This document shows positions 44,501 to 52,055 of a stretch of 64,000 nt of DNA, piece by piece. The stretch lies in NCBI GenBank assembly GCA_019058315.1, contig JAHPZH010000001.1, positions 213,566 to 277,565 on the forward strand, in the 5' to 3' direction. How positions within the stretch are numbered: position 1 is the first letter of the stretch; each line of letters starts with the position of its first letter. The position numbers and the translations under genes were made by a program. The DNA is from Candidatus Helarchaeota archaeon. Lineage in GTDB: Archaea; Asgardarchaeota; Lokiarchaeia; Helarchaeales; RDOG01. The notes beneath the pieces are model-generated. The model was not told the DNA's origin. It ran no database searches and saw nothing but the letters and a program-made list of their open reading frames with translations.

Positions 44501-46385
44501 TCGTATTACTGGGTATCTCACAAATATTACCACCTTAAATTCAAGTATACATTTTATCTTTGTAAATGATTCAATCTTTAATATCCGAATCCGATATTAT
44601 AATATAAGTGATATTTTCAATATAAGCAATGGTAATGTTATATTTCAATTAAGAAATGGTAGTAATTATTTATTTGATTCAGAGGTCACATCAAACTATA
44701 TCTCATATCAAAACGAAACTAATGGAGAGTATAATTTCACAATTCATACCACAAGTCTACATGCAAGTATATACAGTTTAAATATCACAATTGAATTTCA
44801 TAATATTTCTATCGCTTTTGAATATAGTATAATTTCATTTATTATAAACATAACCCGACTACCTTCTAACCTAACATCTATATTACACACTGGAAATTGG
44901 TGGAAGAATCAAAATACTTCTCTGCAATGGTTTGAGTGTGAAAATATTACTATATATATTAATTTTAAAGCAGATTTTTATGATACTGGTGTTCCTATTG
45001 TAGGTAATGTTTCCTGGGGTAATTTATACTATGAAATTACTAAAGTTGGAGAGGTAATACCAGTACTTCAAGGACAATTCCTTAATCTTGGTGGTGGAAT
45101 TTATGAGGCTATTATAAATTTGAGCATGCCAATTCGAAGTAAGACATCAGAAAATTACAATTTAAGTATAACTGGAGTCGCTCTTGACGTTCAAAATGTG
45201 ACCACAGAAATAGATCTGAAAGTTATTGCAAAGAAGGAAATTTTGATACTGTTCCTCCCACTACAAGAAGAAATCGTTGAAAACGATATTATCCTAATAA
45301 GGATTCTTGCTTTGGATACTTTAGGACACCTTGCAAATGGTGAAACTCTAATAATTAATATTCATATTGCAACATCCGCTGGATATTATAATTTTAAAAT
45401 TCCTGTTAAAATAGTAGGTGGAGTTGCGGCTATTAATTTACAGATACCTTATAATGTTATAGGGATTGTAATTGAAGCTAAAACAGAAAGCTCTATGACG
45501 AGTTGGGCTTCTAAATCATACTATCAACCTGTTCCAACTTTGCCCCCTATTTATAATTCAGTAAGATTCTTAAGATTCGCTTGGCCATTTATAACTGCTT
45601 TTACAATAGCTGCTGTAGCACTCTATTACTATAAAAGAAAATATAAACCTAAAAAAATTAAACAGAAAGAAGTTCGGGATACTATTTCATATAGGTTTAA
45701 ATCAGCTGCAAATTTAGTTCATGTTCTAGTTTATGATCAAAAGACTTCCGAATTATTATATGTTTATTCCACTCCCGGTATTAGACTAACATCATATCTG
45801 ATTAATAGTATTTTAGAAAGTATCTCAATGTACGATAATATGACAGTTACACGTGAAGAAATTTATCTCAGAGATGATGCTCGGCTTATTTTACATGATG
45901 GTGAATTTGTTCGTATAGCTATGATAACTAAAGAATTACCTTCTGTTGAAATGCAAAAACAATTAGAGCACTTCTTAAGCGAATTTGAATTAAAATTCGG
46001 GAAAATGATACCTGAATGGAGGCAAGATATTTCTAGACTTGCACGTATGATGGATATGGGTTTTGCCAACGAATTAATTGAGCTGGCGTTTGAGAAATCC
46101 TTAACATTCCCTCATAATATAGCTCTACCCGAAGAAGGAGAAAAATTAACTGATTTAGAATCAGCACTCTATGAACTTGCTAAAAATATCCGTAGTAAAT
46201 CTGGACCATTTCTATTACAACGTCTTATTGCCAGAGGACATACCGAATTATCTCCAAAACCACTACTACAAATAATGGAAGGTGTATATAATTTACGTAA
46301 AAAGAAAGCTCTTATACCAATTAGTCCAAAGGAAGCTCAACGGTTAAAGGATGAAACTTTTAAAAAAGGAATTAATGGGAAATAA
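41538..46385 (+). CDS. Large surface protein with cytoplasmic longin-like domain
   Basis: The 1615 residues begin with a signal peptide (about 1-30). The ectodomain (35-1340) is rich in Asn-X-Ser/Thr sequons and contains several beta-sandwich, Ig-like segments of about 95-110 residues (from about 550 on). One transmembrane helix (about 1347-1366, WPFITAFTIAAVALYYY) is followed by KRKYKPKK. The inside portion (1367-1615) has a longin/roadblock-like part (about 1385-1505: LVHVLVYDQKTSELLYVY, IRLTSYLINSILESI, EEIYLRDDARLILHD, then a long helix) and a helical C-terminus. The ATG is preceded by AAGGGT. This is a receptor-like layout: surface sensing outside, a GTPase-type docking domain inside. 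The link to a GTPase is inference. Confidence 0.85.
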   Translation: MKTQSVLKRLVIMFFFIFSPFLSLFLLNNSSFSFPDLNNLKNNSYTNPPLSKTPLNLGTSTNIAINDQGNDLSYQAVANVTGSTSFFLTPFPVETNVWNITYTSFNITNIKAGTVIQIQENDSNSQEPVDTTKLFARQFSVYNSCVINNFSIYRSALANDTLQLTNGSTVNVDYGPLNVSLIIWNATFSGLWYEPDEPIKKTTLIDNYYGWAMNGSPQHIEYPEIGWETFDMSNFYLNADNTQNNLFFISINTSRSNSTYDGKPISSHYRWYLQNSTLFSHYTVNSTDGGNNWGVPTILPTYSMTLRVMLSLPDTFYPSNISLTIEGIPVNDTTTTNQGNWKRLYFYPYDGDNYEYYSASSNWPIISFDVSFNCTMNKSGSISSYYLANGTKDYIDWNSTLNFDLPNSNLNNTIQITFPVSWNITWITPSQNSINFTQGSNKILEIYNGTVGNIITYYRSPNYINKISIEQYKGGTVYLDSGFTQYIDETIRINATFSKNVTSEIANLSIFDFNNKINYTKQRNPLNAIVSFPNWDIETTTKSNGSYLIRIFWTNGTAVGINSTILHIIYPTKSSLISPSTTQIFYNQPINLTIYFENDFSDNIYGEVGIQNANVTAIFNETSNIYNLNETLGAGYYNTTIDTSGFENGTYDLNITIQKYGYQNKSYNLQIEILYNTSLFINTTSLTIYYSETFDVELNYNRSDLYINNGVNASTIQVLINGTDETSNITIDNTEENVGNYTLHFNTTNCSNLLPNFAIIIIKISKQGFYERQAQINITILKAITTLENYTIMKRRGGLEVFNITVFYNNTILNKGISGANFSIYKDGLLIVEVFSLTELNNDTFYLYDFQNGTYNIGMNITIGKNYTMEILIVSNKIGYINGSKTVYQDIWVRATIVPIFIFSNTVTYGQNQTITLQYNETDGIGISSANVFSTWDEIGFFDEFLTDFTNGTYTLTFDTNLTMAGNHSIIVHARKNGYEWNSTTITFRITGYLTNITTLNSSIHFIFVNDSIFNIRIRYYNISDIFNISNGNVIFQLRNGSNYLFDSEVTSNYISYQNETNGEYNFTIHTTSLHASIYSLNITIEFHNISIAFEYSIISFIINITRLPSNLTSILHTGNWWKNQNTSLQWFECENITIYINFKADFYDTGVPIVGNVSWGNLYYEITKVGEVIPVLQGQFLNLGGGIYEAIINLSMPIRSKTSENYNLSITGVALDVQNVTTEIDLKVIAKKEILILFLPLQEEIVENDIILIRILALDTLGHLANGETLIINIHIATSAGYYNFKIPVKIVGGVAAINLQIPYNVIGIVIEAKTESSMTSWASKSYYQPVPTLPPIYNSVRFLRFAWPFITAFTIAAVALYYYKRKYKPKKIKQKEVRDTISYRFKSAANLVHVLVYDQKTSELLYVYSTPGIRLTSYLINSILESISMYDNMTVTREEIYLRDDARLILHDGEFVRIAMITKELPSVEMQKQLEHFLSEFELKFGKMIPEWRQDISRLARMMDMGFANELIELAFEKSLTFPHNIALPEEGEKLTDLESALYELAKNIRSKSGPFLLQRLIARGHTELSPKPLLQIMEGVYNLRKKKALIPISPKEAQRLKDETFKKGINGK

Positions 46386-46386
46386 T

Positions 46387-46956
46387 CTATAAACTATCCC
46401 TCAACATAGCCCAGAAAGGCACATCTGTTTTAGGAATAATTGTTTCTTCTACAATTTTAAAATTAAAATGTTTGTAAATTGAAACATTTCTTTCCTTATT
46501 TGTATATAAATAAACAGGTAATTTTTCTTGATCAATTCTCCCTAACATGGATCTTAAAAGTAGACTTGCATATCCCTTTCCCTGAAACTCAGGATCTACT
46601 GCAAGAGGTGATAAATACCAATGTGGGAAAGGAGCATATCGTTGTTGCACAGAATACACAAATTGTTCAACGCGTTGTATTTTTCTAGTAACATTCCTCT
46701 CAAATTTGGATATTAATTCAATACCACCGCACTCTAACATTCTTTCAATGGTCATTATAGCACTTTCAGGAGGCCACCAAGCTGCTATTCCTTCTAATTT
46801 ATTAGATATTGAATAAACTTTTCCATAAAAAACACCATAACGAATTAAAAACTCAAAAGCATAACCACTATTAATTAACCTATCAGCATCATCTGGAAAA
46901 TAATACATCGTTAAAGGATCATCAAAGAAAGCTCTAGCACATAAATCTGCGGCCAA
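46387..46956 (-). CDS. GNAT-family N-acetyltransferase
   Basis: The 189 residues from a TTG at 46956 contain LSPLAVDPEFQGKGYASLLL (acetyl-CoA loop QGKGYA) and end in the usual HFNFKIVEE. The N-terminus begins mid-helix (MAADLCARAFFDDPL), and the frame stays open for 21 more codons upstream, to just before the dapA-like stop, with no ATG, GTG or TTG; the only candidate is a CTG at 47007. Either TTG 46956 is right and strand 1 is missing, or the gene uses a CTG start or is 5' damaged. It is convergent with the large surface gene, 1 base apart. Confidence 0.75.
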   Translation of the reverse strand: MAADLCARAFFDDPLTMYYFPDDADRLINSGYAFEFLIRYGVFYGKVYSISNKLEGIAAWWPPESAIMTIERMLECGGIELISKFERNVTRKIQRVEQFVYSVQQRYAPFPHWYLSPLAVDPEFQGKGYASLLLRSMLGRIDQEKLPVYLYTNKERNVSIYKHFNFKIVEETIIPKTDVPFWAMLRDSL

Positions 46957-47025
46957 TTTGATATTATCTTCATTTATAAGAATAAGATCCTTTGATTTGG
47001 AAGACAGTTTACTTAATCCCTTCTA

Positions 47026-47916
47026 TTATTTTAAAAAAGAAAGACTTTTTTCTAATCTCTTTATTGTTTTTTCACTTAAAGATGGTAAAGGGCTTCGAAC
47101 AACGGTTTCAATATTCCTTCCTAAAATTTTCATTGCCTCTTTTGCCAATGATACACTATTTTGTATTGGGGAAGCATATTGAAGAACATTTACAATTATT
47201 TTGTTGAATTTACCATATAATTCATCAAATACTTTTTGATTCTTGTTTATAAAAGCATTATATAATTGTGAATGAAGTTTTACTGCAAAATTTGAAGACC
47301 CAAGGATTGCTCCTTTTGCTCCTATTTCTAAACTGGGCTTTAATAATGGATCAACACCTACTAAAACAACGAAGTTTGGGTCGTTAACTAGTTCAATAAC
47401 TTCCTTTACATGGTCAATTTTCATTACAGTCTCCTTAACACCAATGATTAACTTATTTTCTGCTAATTTCTGAATTGTACTGGCTTTAATCTCAAATGTG
47501 ATCGAAGGAAAATTGTATAAAAATAAAGGCAAGTTAATTCCATTTGAAAGGGTTTCGAAATAAGAATATACTTCCTTTTTTGTTACAGGAAAATATGCTG
47601 GTAAAATAGCCATAGTAGCATTTGCACCTACATCCTCTGCATATTTTCCCCAATTTATTGCTAATCTCACACTTGGCGAAGAAATCCCCGCAATAACTGG
47701 GACTTTTCCATTAACTTGATCTACTGTAATCTTTAATACTTGCTTTCTTTCTTCATCTGATAAATAGGCAAATTCACCCGTTGAACCCAAAGAAAATATT
47801 CCATGAACTCCATTTTCGATAAGAAAATCAATATGATCCCTTATGGAACTCTCATCTATTGAACCATCTTTCTTGTATAATGTTACTATTGGTGGAATTA
47901 TCCCTTTTATTTTCAT
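47026..47916 (-). CDS. DapA/NanA-family aldolase
   Basis: A class I TIM-barrel aldolase or dehydratase of 296 residues. Schiff-base Lys is K161 (GVKET), the catalytic Tyr is Y134 (LYNFP) and the substrate loop is GSTGE (44-48). All key residues of the dihydrodipicolinate synthase/N-acetylneuraminate lyase family are present. The substrate (aspartate semialdehyde, sialic acid-like sugar or KDG) cannot be told from sequence. In the dense glycoprotein setting, a sugar-acid role is possible but unproven. The ATG is at 47916; GNAT follows on the same strand. Confidence 0.86.
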   Translation of the reverse strand: MKIKGIIPPIVTLYKKDGSIDESSIRDHIDFLIENGVHGIFSLGSTGEFAYLSDEERKQVLKITVDQVNGKVPVIAGISSPSVRLAINWGKYAEDVGANATMAILPAYFPVTKKEVYSYFETLSNGINLPLFLYNFPSITFEIKASTIQKLAENKLIIGVKETVMKIDHVKEVIELVNDPNFVVLVGVDPLLKPSLEIGAKGAILGSSNFAVKLHSQLYNAFINKNQKVFDELYGKFNKIIVNVLQYASPIQNSVSLAKEAMKILGRNIETVVRSPLPSLSEKTIKRLEKSLSFLK

Positions 47917-47967
47917 ATATTCATCCCATATATTCAGGTATTTTTTAACACATTAACAAAAAAATAA

Positions 47968-48609
47968 TTAAGAAGCAATATCTGAAATATCACTTCCCCC
48001 TAATGGAGAAGGAAGAATGACTGTATAAAATAATATGAGAAATATTACTGTGGCAGCTATAGCAATAATCACCGCTGCATAAATATATTTTTCCTTGCTT
48101 GTTATTTGACAAATTATATAAAATATTTCAGAATATTCTTTTATTATTCTTTGTAATTCCAAAATATCTTTAAATAAGGGATTGTATTCAGGAAATGCTA
48201 ATTGTCTTTTGATTGAATTAATTTCTGGATTTTGAGTAACAGATATATTCCAATAATGGTGAAACTTATCCTTCCACTTTTTTAAGAATGGTTGGATATG
48301 CTGATTTATAAGCTCTAAAATTATTGAACTCAAAAAAATTTGAATTTCGCCTTTCTTTTGAATGCTAGGACCAAAATTTCGGGGACCTAAATCCTTTATT
48401 TTTTGTATAGCAAATCTAGAAAAATTATCCCATGAATCTATGACGTCAATTAATAAATCCTCTTCTTCTTTAATTTCATTAACACCTATTAAAGGTAATA
48501 ATTCACAATATAATTCCCATATAATTCTTTGATCTTTTTTGTTGAATTTTATTAAGCATTCTCCAAAGGGTTTTGGTAAAGCTACTATCTCTTTCAATTT
48601 TATTCTCAC
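47968..48609 (-). CDS. Unknown protein with C-terminal membrane anchor
   Basis: The 213 residues are mostly helical and soluble, with one strongly hydrophobic helix near the C-terminus (about 176-198, AAVIIAIAATVIFLILFY) and a short polar tail. This is a tail-anchored topology with the bulk inside the cell. I recognise no family. It lies 51 bases upstream of the aldolase gene on the same strand and may be co-transcribed. The ATG is at 48609. Confidence 0.6.
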   Translation of the reverse strand: MRIKLKEIVALPKPFGECLIKFNKKDQRIIWELYCELLPLIGVNEIKEEEDLLIDVIDSWDNFSRFAIQKIKDLGPRNFGPSIQKKGEIQIFLSSIILELINQHIQPFLKKWKDKFHHYWNISVTQNPEINSIKRQLAFPEYNPLFKDILELQRIIKEYSEIFYIICQITSKEKYIYAAVIIAIAATVIFLILFYTVILPSPLGGSDISDIAS

Positions 48610-48626
48610 CTTTTCGTGATAATAAC

Positions 48627-48668
48627 CATATTTTCTTTAAAATCTTATTTATTAAATAAGAAAATATG
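48627..48668. promoter_or_regulatory. Inverted repeat in divergent gap
   Basis: Arms of 11 bases (CATATTTTCTT at 48627-48637 and its exact complement at 48658-48668) enclose a smaller near-palindrome (CTTATTTA). It lies between the divergent genes at 48609 and 48819. It may be an operator or hairpin; A/T-richness makes chance possible. Confidence 0.35.
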
Positions 48669-48772
48669 AAATAATTTGAAACTACTTATCATAAAAAGTT
48701 ATTTATTAGAAAAAAAATGTTTACTTCATCATTTCTGAATCTTAAATATTATTATGTATCATCGCTGCAATT

Positions 48773-48782
48773 TTATATAAGT
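48773..48782 (+). promoter_or_regulatory. TATA-like box before membrane-protein gene
   Basis: TTTATATAAG about 40 bases upstream of the ATG at 48819 fits an archaeal TATA box. No experimental support is visible. Confidence 0.35.
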
Positions 48783-48818
48783 AATTATATAAAATAATAA
48801 TATCTTTTCTAATATAAT

Positions 48819-49571
48819 ATGGTTAAAAAGATGGTCAAATTTTTGAATATTAATGAATTAAAAACAATTAGACGAATTGGTTGTTTAGGTGCCGTAATTG
48901 GTGCTATTATTTTTATTATTTTAACTATTCTTGCAATGTTAACTTCCTCTTATTTATTTCTATTGATGTATCGTATCCCATATAACTTTCTTTACGATTA
49001 TTTCAGCGATCTTGGAAGAGCATTAGAATATATTATTATCCCAATTACTCAAATCCCTATAAAAATTGTACCTCTTGCACATGACTCTATTTTATGGGAT
49101 GTTGCGATTATAATTGTAGCAATTTCATTCTTTCCTTTTTGGATAATTATTCAAACGCTTTTTAGAGATAATAAGAAGATGAAAATTATTAGTATAATTG
49201 GCTCAATATTGGGTGTGATCTCTACTTTATTCTTCATTGCTGTAGCAGTTTTCCCAGTAGATATTAAAGGAAAAGAACACCTAATCTCAGGGGATGCTTT
49301 TTTCATACTCGTTTCTGCAGCTATACTCCTTTATTCCCTTGATATATTTCTTCGACCTGAATATTATAATAAATATGCTATTTTAGGTGTAGCAATAGTA
49401 ATTTTCATCGCATTTTTCTATATCGTCAGTATTTTCTTTTCTGCAATGATAATTATTTCTATTACTCGACCAAATCCTTTATTACAAAAACTCTCAGTCT
49501 ATAGCATCATTCTATGGGTTGTAGTTCAGACCTGTAGAGTCTGGAGTGAAGTTGGACCACCAAAAACTTGA
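48819..49571 (+). CDS. DUF998-like polytopic membrane protein
   Basis: The 250 residues form about six or seven membrane helices (for example 22-45, 92-112, 118-142, 150-172, 176-200, 215-235). An early YDYFSDLGR motif matches the family's characteristic SDLGR loop. DUF998 proteins have no known function. The ATG is at 48819; an internal ATG five codons later is possible. It stands alone, upstream of a gap with two hairpins. Confidence 0.65.
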   Translation: MVKKMVKFLNINELKTIRRIGCLGAVIGAIIFIILTILAMLTSSYLFLLMYRIPYNFLYDYFSDLGRALEYIIIPITQIPIKIVPLAHDSILWDVAIIIVAISFFPFWIIIQTLFRDNKKMKIISIIGSILGVISTLFFIAVAVFPVDIKGKEHLISGDAFFILVSAAILLYSLDIFLRPEYYNKYAILGVAIVIFIAFFYIVSIFFSAMIIISITRPNPLLQKLSVYSIILWVVVQTCRVWSEVGPPKT

Positions 49572-49640
49572 TTAAAAAAATTTTTTAATAATGAATTTCT
49601 GTTAATATTAGAAATTTTGACATTGGTTTGGTAATTAAAA

Positions 49641-49670
49641 ATCTTTAACCATTATAACGAGGTTAAAGAT
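49641..49670. terminator. Perfect 10-bp stem-loop
   Basis: ATCTTTAACC at 49641-49650 and its exact complement GGTTAAAGAT at 49661-49670 flank a ten-base loop, 70 bases after the stop at 49571. It could be a terminator-like hairpin for the DUF998-like gene or an operator for the next unit. Confidence 0.4.
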
Positions 49671-49719
49671 ATTATTATAAAATTGAGAACTTTTAAGAAT
49701 AATATATCTCTAATTAAAA

Positions 49720-49741
49720 ATGAATTAATATTCTAATTCAT
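49720..49741. promoter_or_regulatory. 8-bp inverted repeat
   Basis: ATGAATTA at 49720-49727 pairs exactly with TAATTCAT at 49734-49741 across a six-base loop. It lies about 60 bases upstream of the longin-like gene, where an operator might be. Confidence 0.3.
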
Positions 49742-49799
49742 ACTATTGTTTATTAAGAAATTCATTCCCTTATCTTAACAATTAAAAAATGACGTACTA

Positions 49800-50246
49800 G
49801 TGATACATATGACGATCTTAAAAGATGTATGGGTTCTTACAATAGATGGCATTCCCGTATATCACCAATCATTGGAATCTGATTTAGATGAAAGTTTGTT
49901 TGGTGGTTTCATGTCTGCAATATGTACTTTTATCGAGGAAATGGGGGAAAAGGATCTTAGCCAATTGGAAATGGCAGGTTCGAAAATAAGAATACTTAGA
50001 TCTGAAGATAAACGATGGTTATTTGTTGGGAGATCAGATATAAAAATAAAGGACAAGAAAATTGAAAAATATTTACGGGAAATAAGAGATATATTTTACA
50101 GGGAATATAATTCTATTTTACCTAAATGGAACGGAGATGTTTCCTGTTTCGATGGTATGGATAGTTATATTGACTTAACACAGTCTGAAACCCCAGAAAA
50201 GTTACAACAAGATAAGGAACAAAGAAAAAGGGGAGGATTTCTATAG
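49800..50246 (+). CDS. Longin/roadblock-like protein
   Basis: The 148 residues (GTG at 49800; ATG at 49809 is an alternative) match the protein at 7308 in pattern: VWVLTIDGIPVYHQSL, then a helix LFGGFMSAICTFIEEMGE, then LEMAGSKIRIL and WLFVGRS strands, then a long helix ending in WNGDVSCFDGM. The LxGFxSAIxxFxEE helix is the most constant part. It is probably cytosolic. It is followed after 15 bases by a seven-helix membrane protein with its own Shine-Dalgarno site, so the pair is probably one unit. Longin proteins usually bind small GTPases; none is adjacent here. Confidence 0.72.
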   Translation: MIHMTILKDVWVLTIDGIPVYHQSLESDLDESLFGGFMSAICTFIEEMGEKDLSQLEMAGSKIRILRSEDKRWLFVGRSDIKIKDKKIEKYLREIRDIFYREYNSILPKWNGDVSCFDGMDSYIDLTQSETPEKLQQDKEQRKRGGFL

Positions 50247-50261
50247 TAAAAGGTGTTTTAA

Positions 50262-50948
50262 TTGGATTTAATTGAGCTAAATTTGATTCTATTAGCAGTG
50301 ACGTTAATAACATTGATTATTATTTGTGGCTATCGAGTGATACAAAATCTAAAGACTGAAGGTCGAAATGCGGCGATTTTTTTCTTATTGATATGGTTAA
50401 TTAGCTTTATGGTAACCTTATTAGCCATGGGTGGACAAGCCGCACCTTATGGTTCAAAATCTGCCGAAGTCTTCATTAGAACTGCAGATTCCCTCTCTCC
50501 CGGAATAATGTTGTCAATGGTCTTCTTTTCTGACTCAATTTTATACGGCACGATCTACAAAGAAAGAAAAGCATTACTGCTTTCTCTTTATGTCTTAATA
50601 CAAGGTATAATTATCTCTATATTATATTGGACTTTACCAGTCACATTCTTAGTACCGTCTCTAGGAAATATAATTAATGAAATAACATATTCGCTTCATT
50701 TTCTCATTACAATAGTAGTAATGCCAATGATTATTCCTATATTATACACATTCATTGATATGGAGCGAATAGATCCAGCTAATAAACTGAAATACCGACT
50801 ATATTTTATAGGATTTATATGCATCCTTGTAAATATTGCCTTTGATATGCCAGGAACACTACCAGAGCTGGTATTCGTTTGGAGAAATTTTGCTTTAGCC
50901 TCCGTAGTCCTATCGCTTATCGCCCAATTACTGCCCCGAAAAGACTAG
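50262..50948 (+). CDS. Seven-helix membrane protein coupled to longin-like gene
   Basis: The 228 residues contain about seven membrane helices (4-24, 38-57, 78-95, 103-125, 138-160, 178-195, 203-222). I recognise no family. The start TTG at 50262 is supported by AGGTG at 50251-50255. The 15-base gap after the longin-like gene suggests the two products work together at the membrane. No conserved charged or metal motif stands out within the helices. Confidence 0.6.
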   Translation: MDLIELNLILLAVTLITLIIICGYRVIQNLKTEGRNAAIFFLLIWLISFMVTLLAMGGQAAPYGSKSAEVFIRTADSLSPGIMLSMVFFSDSILYGTIYKERKALLLSLYVLIQGIIISILYWTLPVTFLVPSLGNIINEITYSLHFLITIVVMPMIIPILYTFIDMERIDPANKLKYRLYFIGFICILVNIAFDMPGTLPELVFVWRNFALASVVLSLIAQLLPRKD

Positions 50949-51253
50949 TTATCTTGAAATCTATAAATCTTTTTACTCTCAATTCTTTTTTTTCCATTTT
51001 GGATAATTTTTAAACAAATTTATTATATTATCATGAAATAATTAGAGAGGATTTTCCTAATTTCATTTATTAAATACAAAATATTTTATTAATATAAAAT
51101 GAATTAGAAAAGTTTTTGTAGTAAAACATTATCTTCTTTCTTCAATAAAAAAAAATGTACGACATTTACCTTGAAAAAGTAGAAGTCGGATAATTAGATG
51201 CCTCCTTGGCTTATTAAAAATACTTCTCCTTTATGTAAATAGGAGTTTTTATA
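50949..51253. other. 305-bp gap before lipid operon
   Basis: This A/T-rich gap starts with a pyrimidine run (CTCAATTCTTTTTTTT region) that may end transcription of the upstream unit. It contains small imperfect inverted repeats (ATTTTAT..ATAAAAT near 51090, AAATGT..ACATTT near 51155) but no ORF. The promoter of the lipid operon must lie here; no TATA box is convincing. Confidence 0.4.
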
Positions 51254-52045
51254 TTGCCAAATCCAAAAAACAATCATAAAGTTTGGAATTATTTATTAGA
51301 GAGGATAGAGGAAGATGGAACTCTACATTTCACTCTTATAGATCCTGATCTTACATTCCAAACACTTAGATTTATAGGGAAAGTTATAAAATACTGTACA
51401 GAAGCAGGTACAGACGCTATTCTGGTCGGAGGCTCTACAATTGCTGATCAATTAGCTGTTCAAAAAGTTGTAAATAAAATTAAAGAAAATTCAGATCGTC
51501 CTGTAATAATATTTCCTGGAAACATTAATGCTTTTTCCAAAGCTGCAGATGCTATATTTTTTATGTCCTTGTTAAATAGTAGAAATTTATATTGGATTAT
51601 TCAATCTCACATGATTGGAGCCCCACAATTAAAACTTTGGAATATGGAATCAATATCATTAGCATATCTAATTATTGAGCCTGGTGGTACTGCTGGATAT
51701 ATTGGGGATGTAAGATTAATCCCTAGAAATAAACCGAAAATTACCTCAGCATACGCATTAGCTGCCCAATATATTGGTTTTAAAGCTGCATATTTAGAAG
51801 CTGGAAGTGGTGTAGATAAAAGTGTTCCTGTAGAAATGGTAAAAGCAACTAGTAATTTCGTTGATATTCCCTTATTTATTGGTGGTGGTATCAATAATGG
51901 AAAAGTCGCCGCTCAATATGCTTCTGCTGGGGCAGCAGCTGTAGTTCAAGGAACATATATCGAAAAAAAAGTTATTCAAGATAAAGGAGCCGCTTTAAAA
52001 AGAATTGTTAAAGAAATTAAATTAGCAGCCCGTAAAAATCTCTAG
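51254..52045 (+). CDS. Geranylgeranylglyceryl phosphate synthase
   Basis: The 263 residues match the archaeal GGGP synthase TIM barrel. FTLIDPD (27-33) carries the metal-binding Asp; further blocks are GTDAILVGGST, PVIIFPGN, YLIIEPGGTAGYIG, AYLEAGSGV and PLFIGGGINN, ending in GAAAVVQGTYIE. It joins geranylgeranyl diphosphate to sn-glycerol-1-phosphate, the first committed step of archaeal ether lipids. The start TTG at 51254 has AGGAG at 51241-51245. It is the first gene of a three-gene unit with two isoprenoid-kinase-like genes. Confidence 0.93.
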   Translation: MPNPKNNHKVWNYLLERIEEDGTLHFTLIDPDLTFQTLRFIGKVIKYCTEAGTDAILVGGSTIADQLAVQKVVNKIKENSDRPVIIFPGNINAFSKAADAIFFMSLLNSRNLYWIIQSHMIGAPQLKLWNMESISLAYLIIEPGGTAGYIGDVRLIPRNKPKITSAYALAAQYIGFKAAYLEAGSGVDKSVPVEMVKATSNFVDIPLFIGGGINNGKVAAQYASAGAAAVVQGTYIEKKVIQDKGAALKRIVKEIKLAARKNL

Positions 52046-52055
52046 AGGAATTTTT

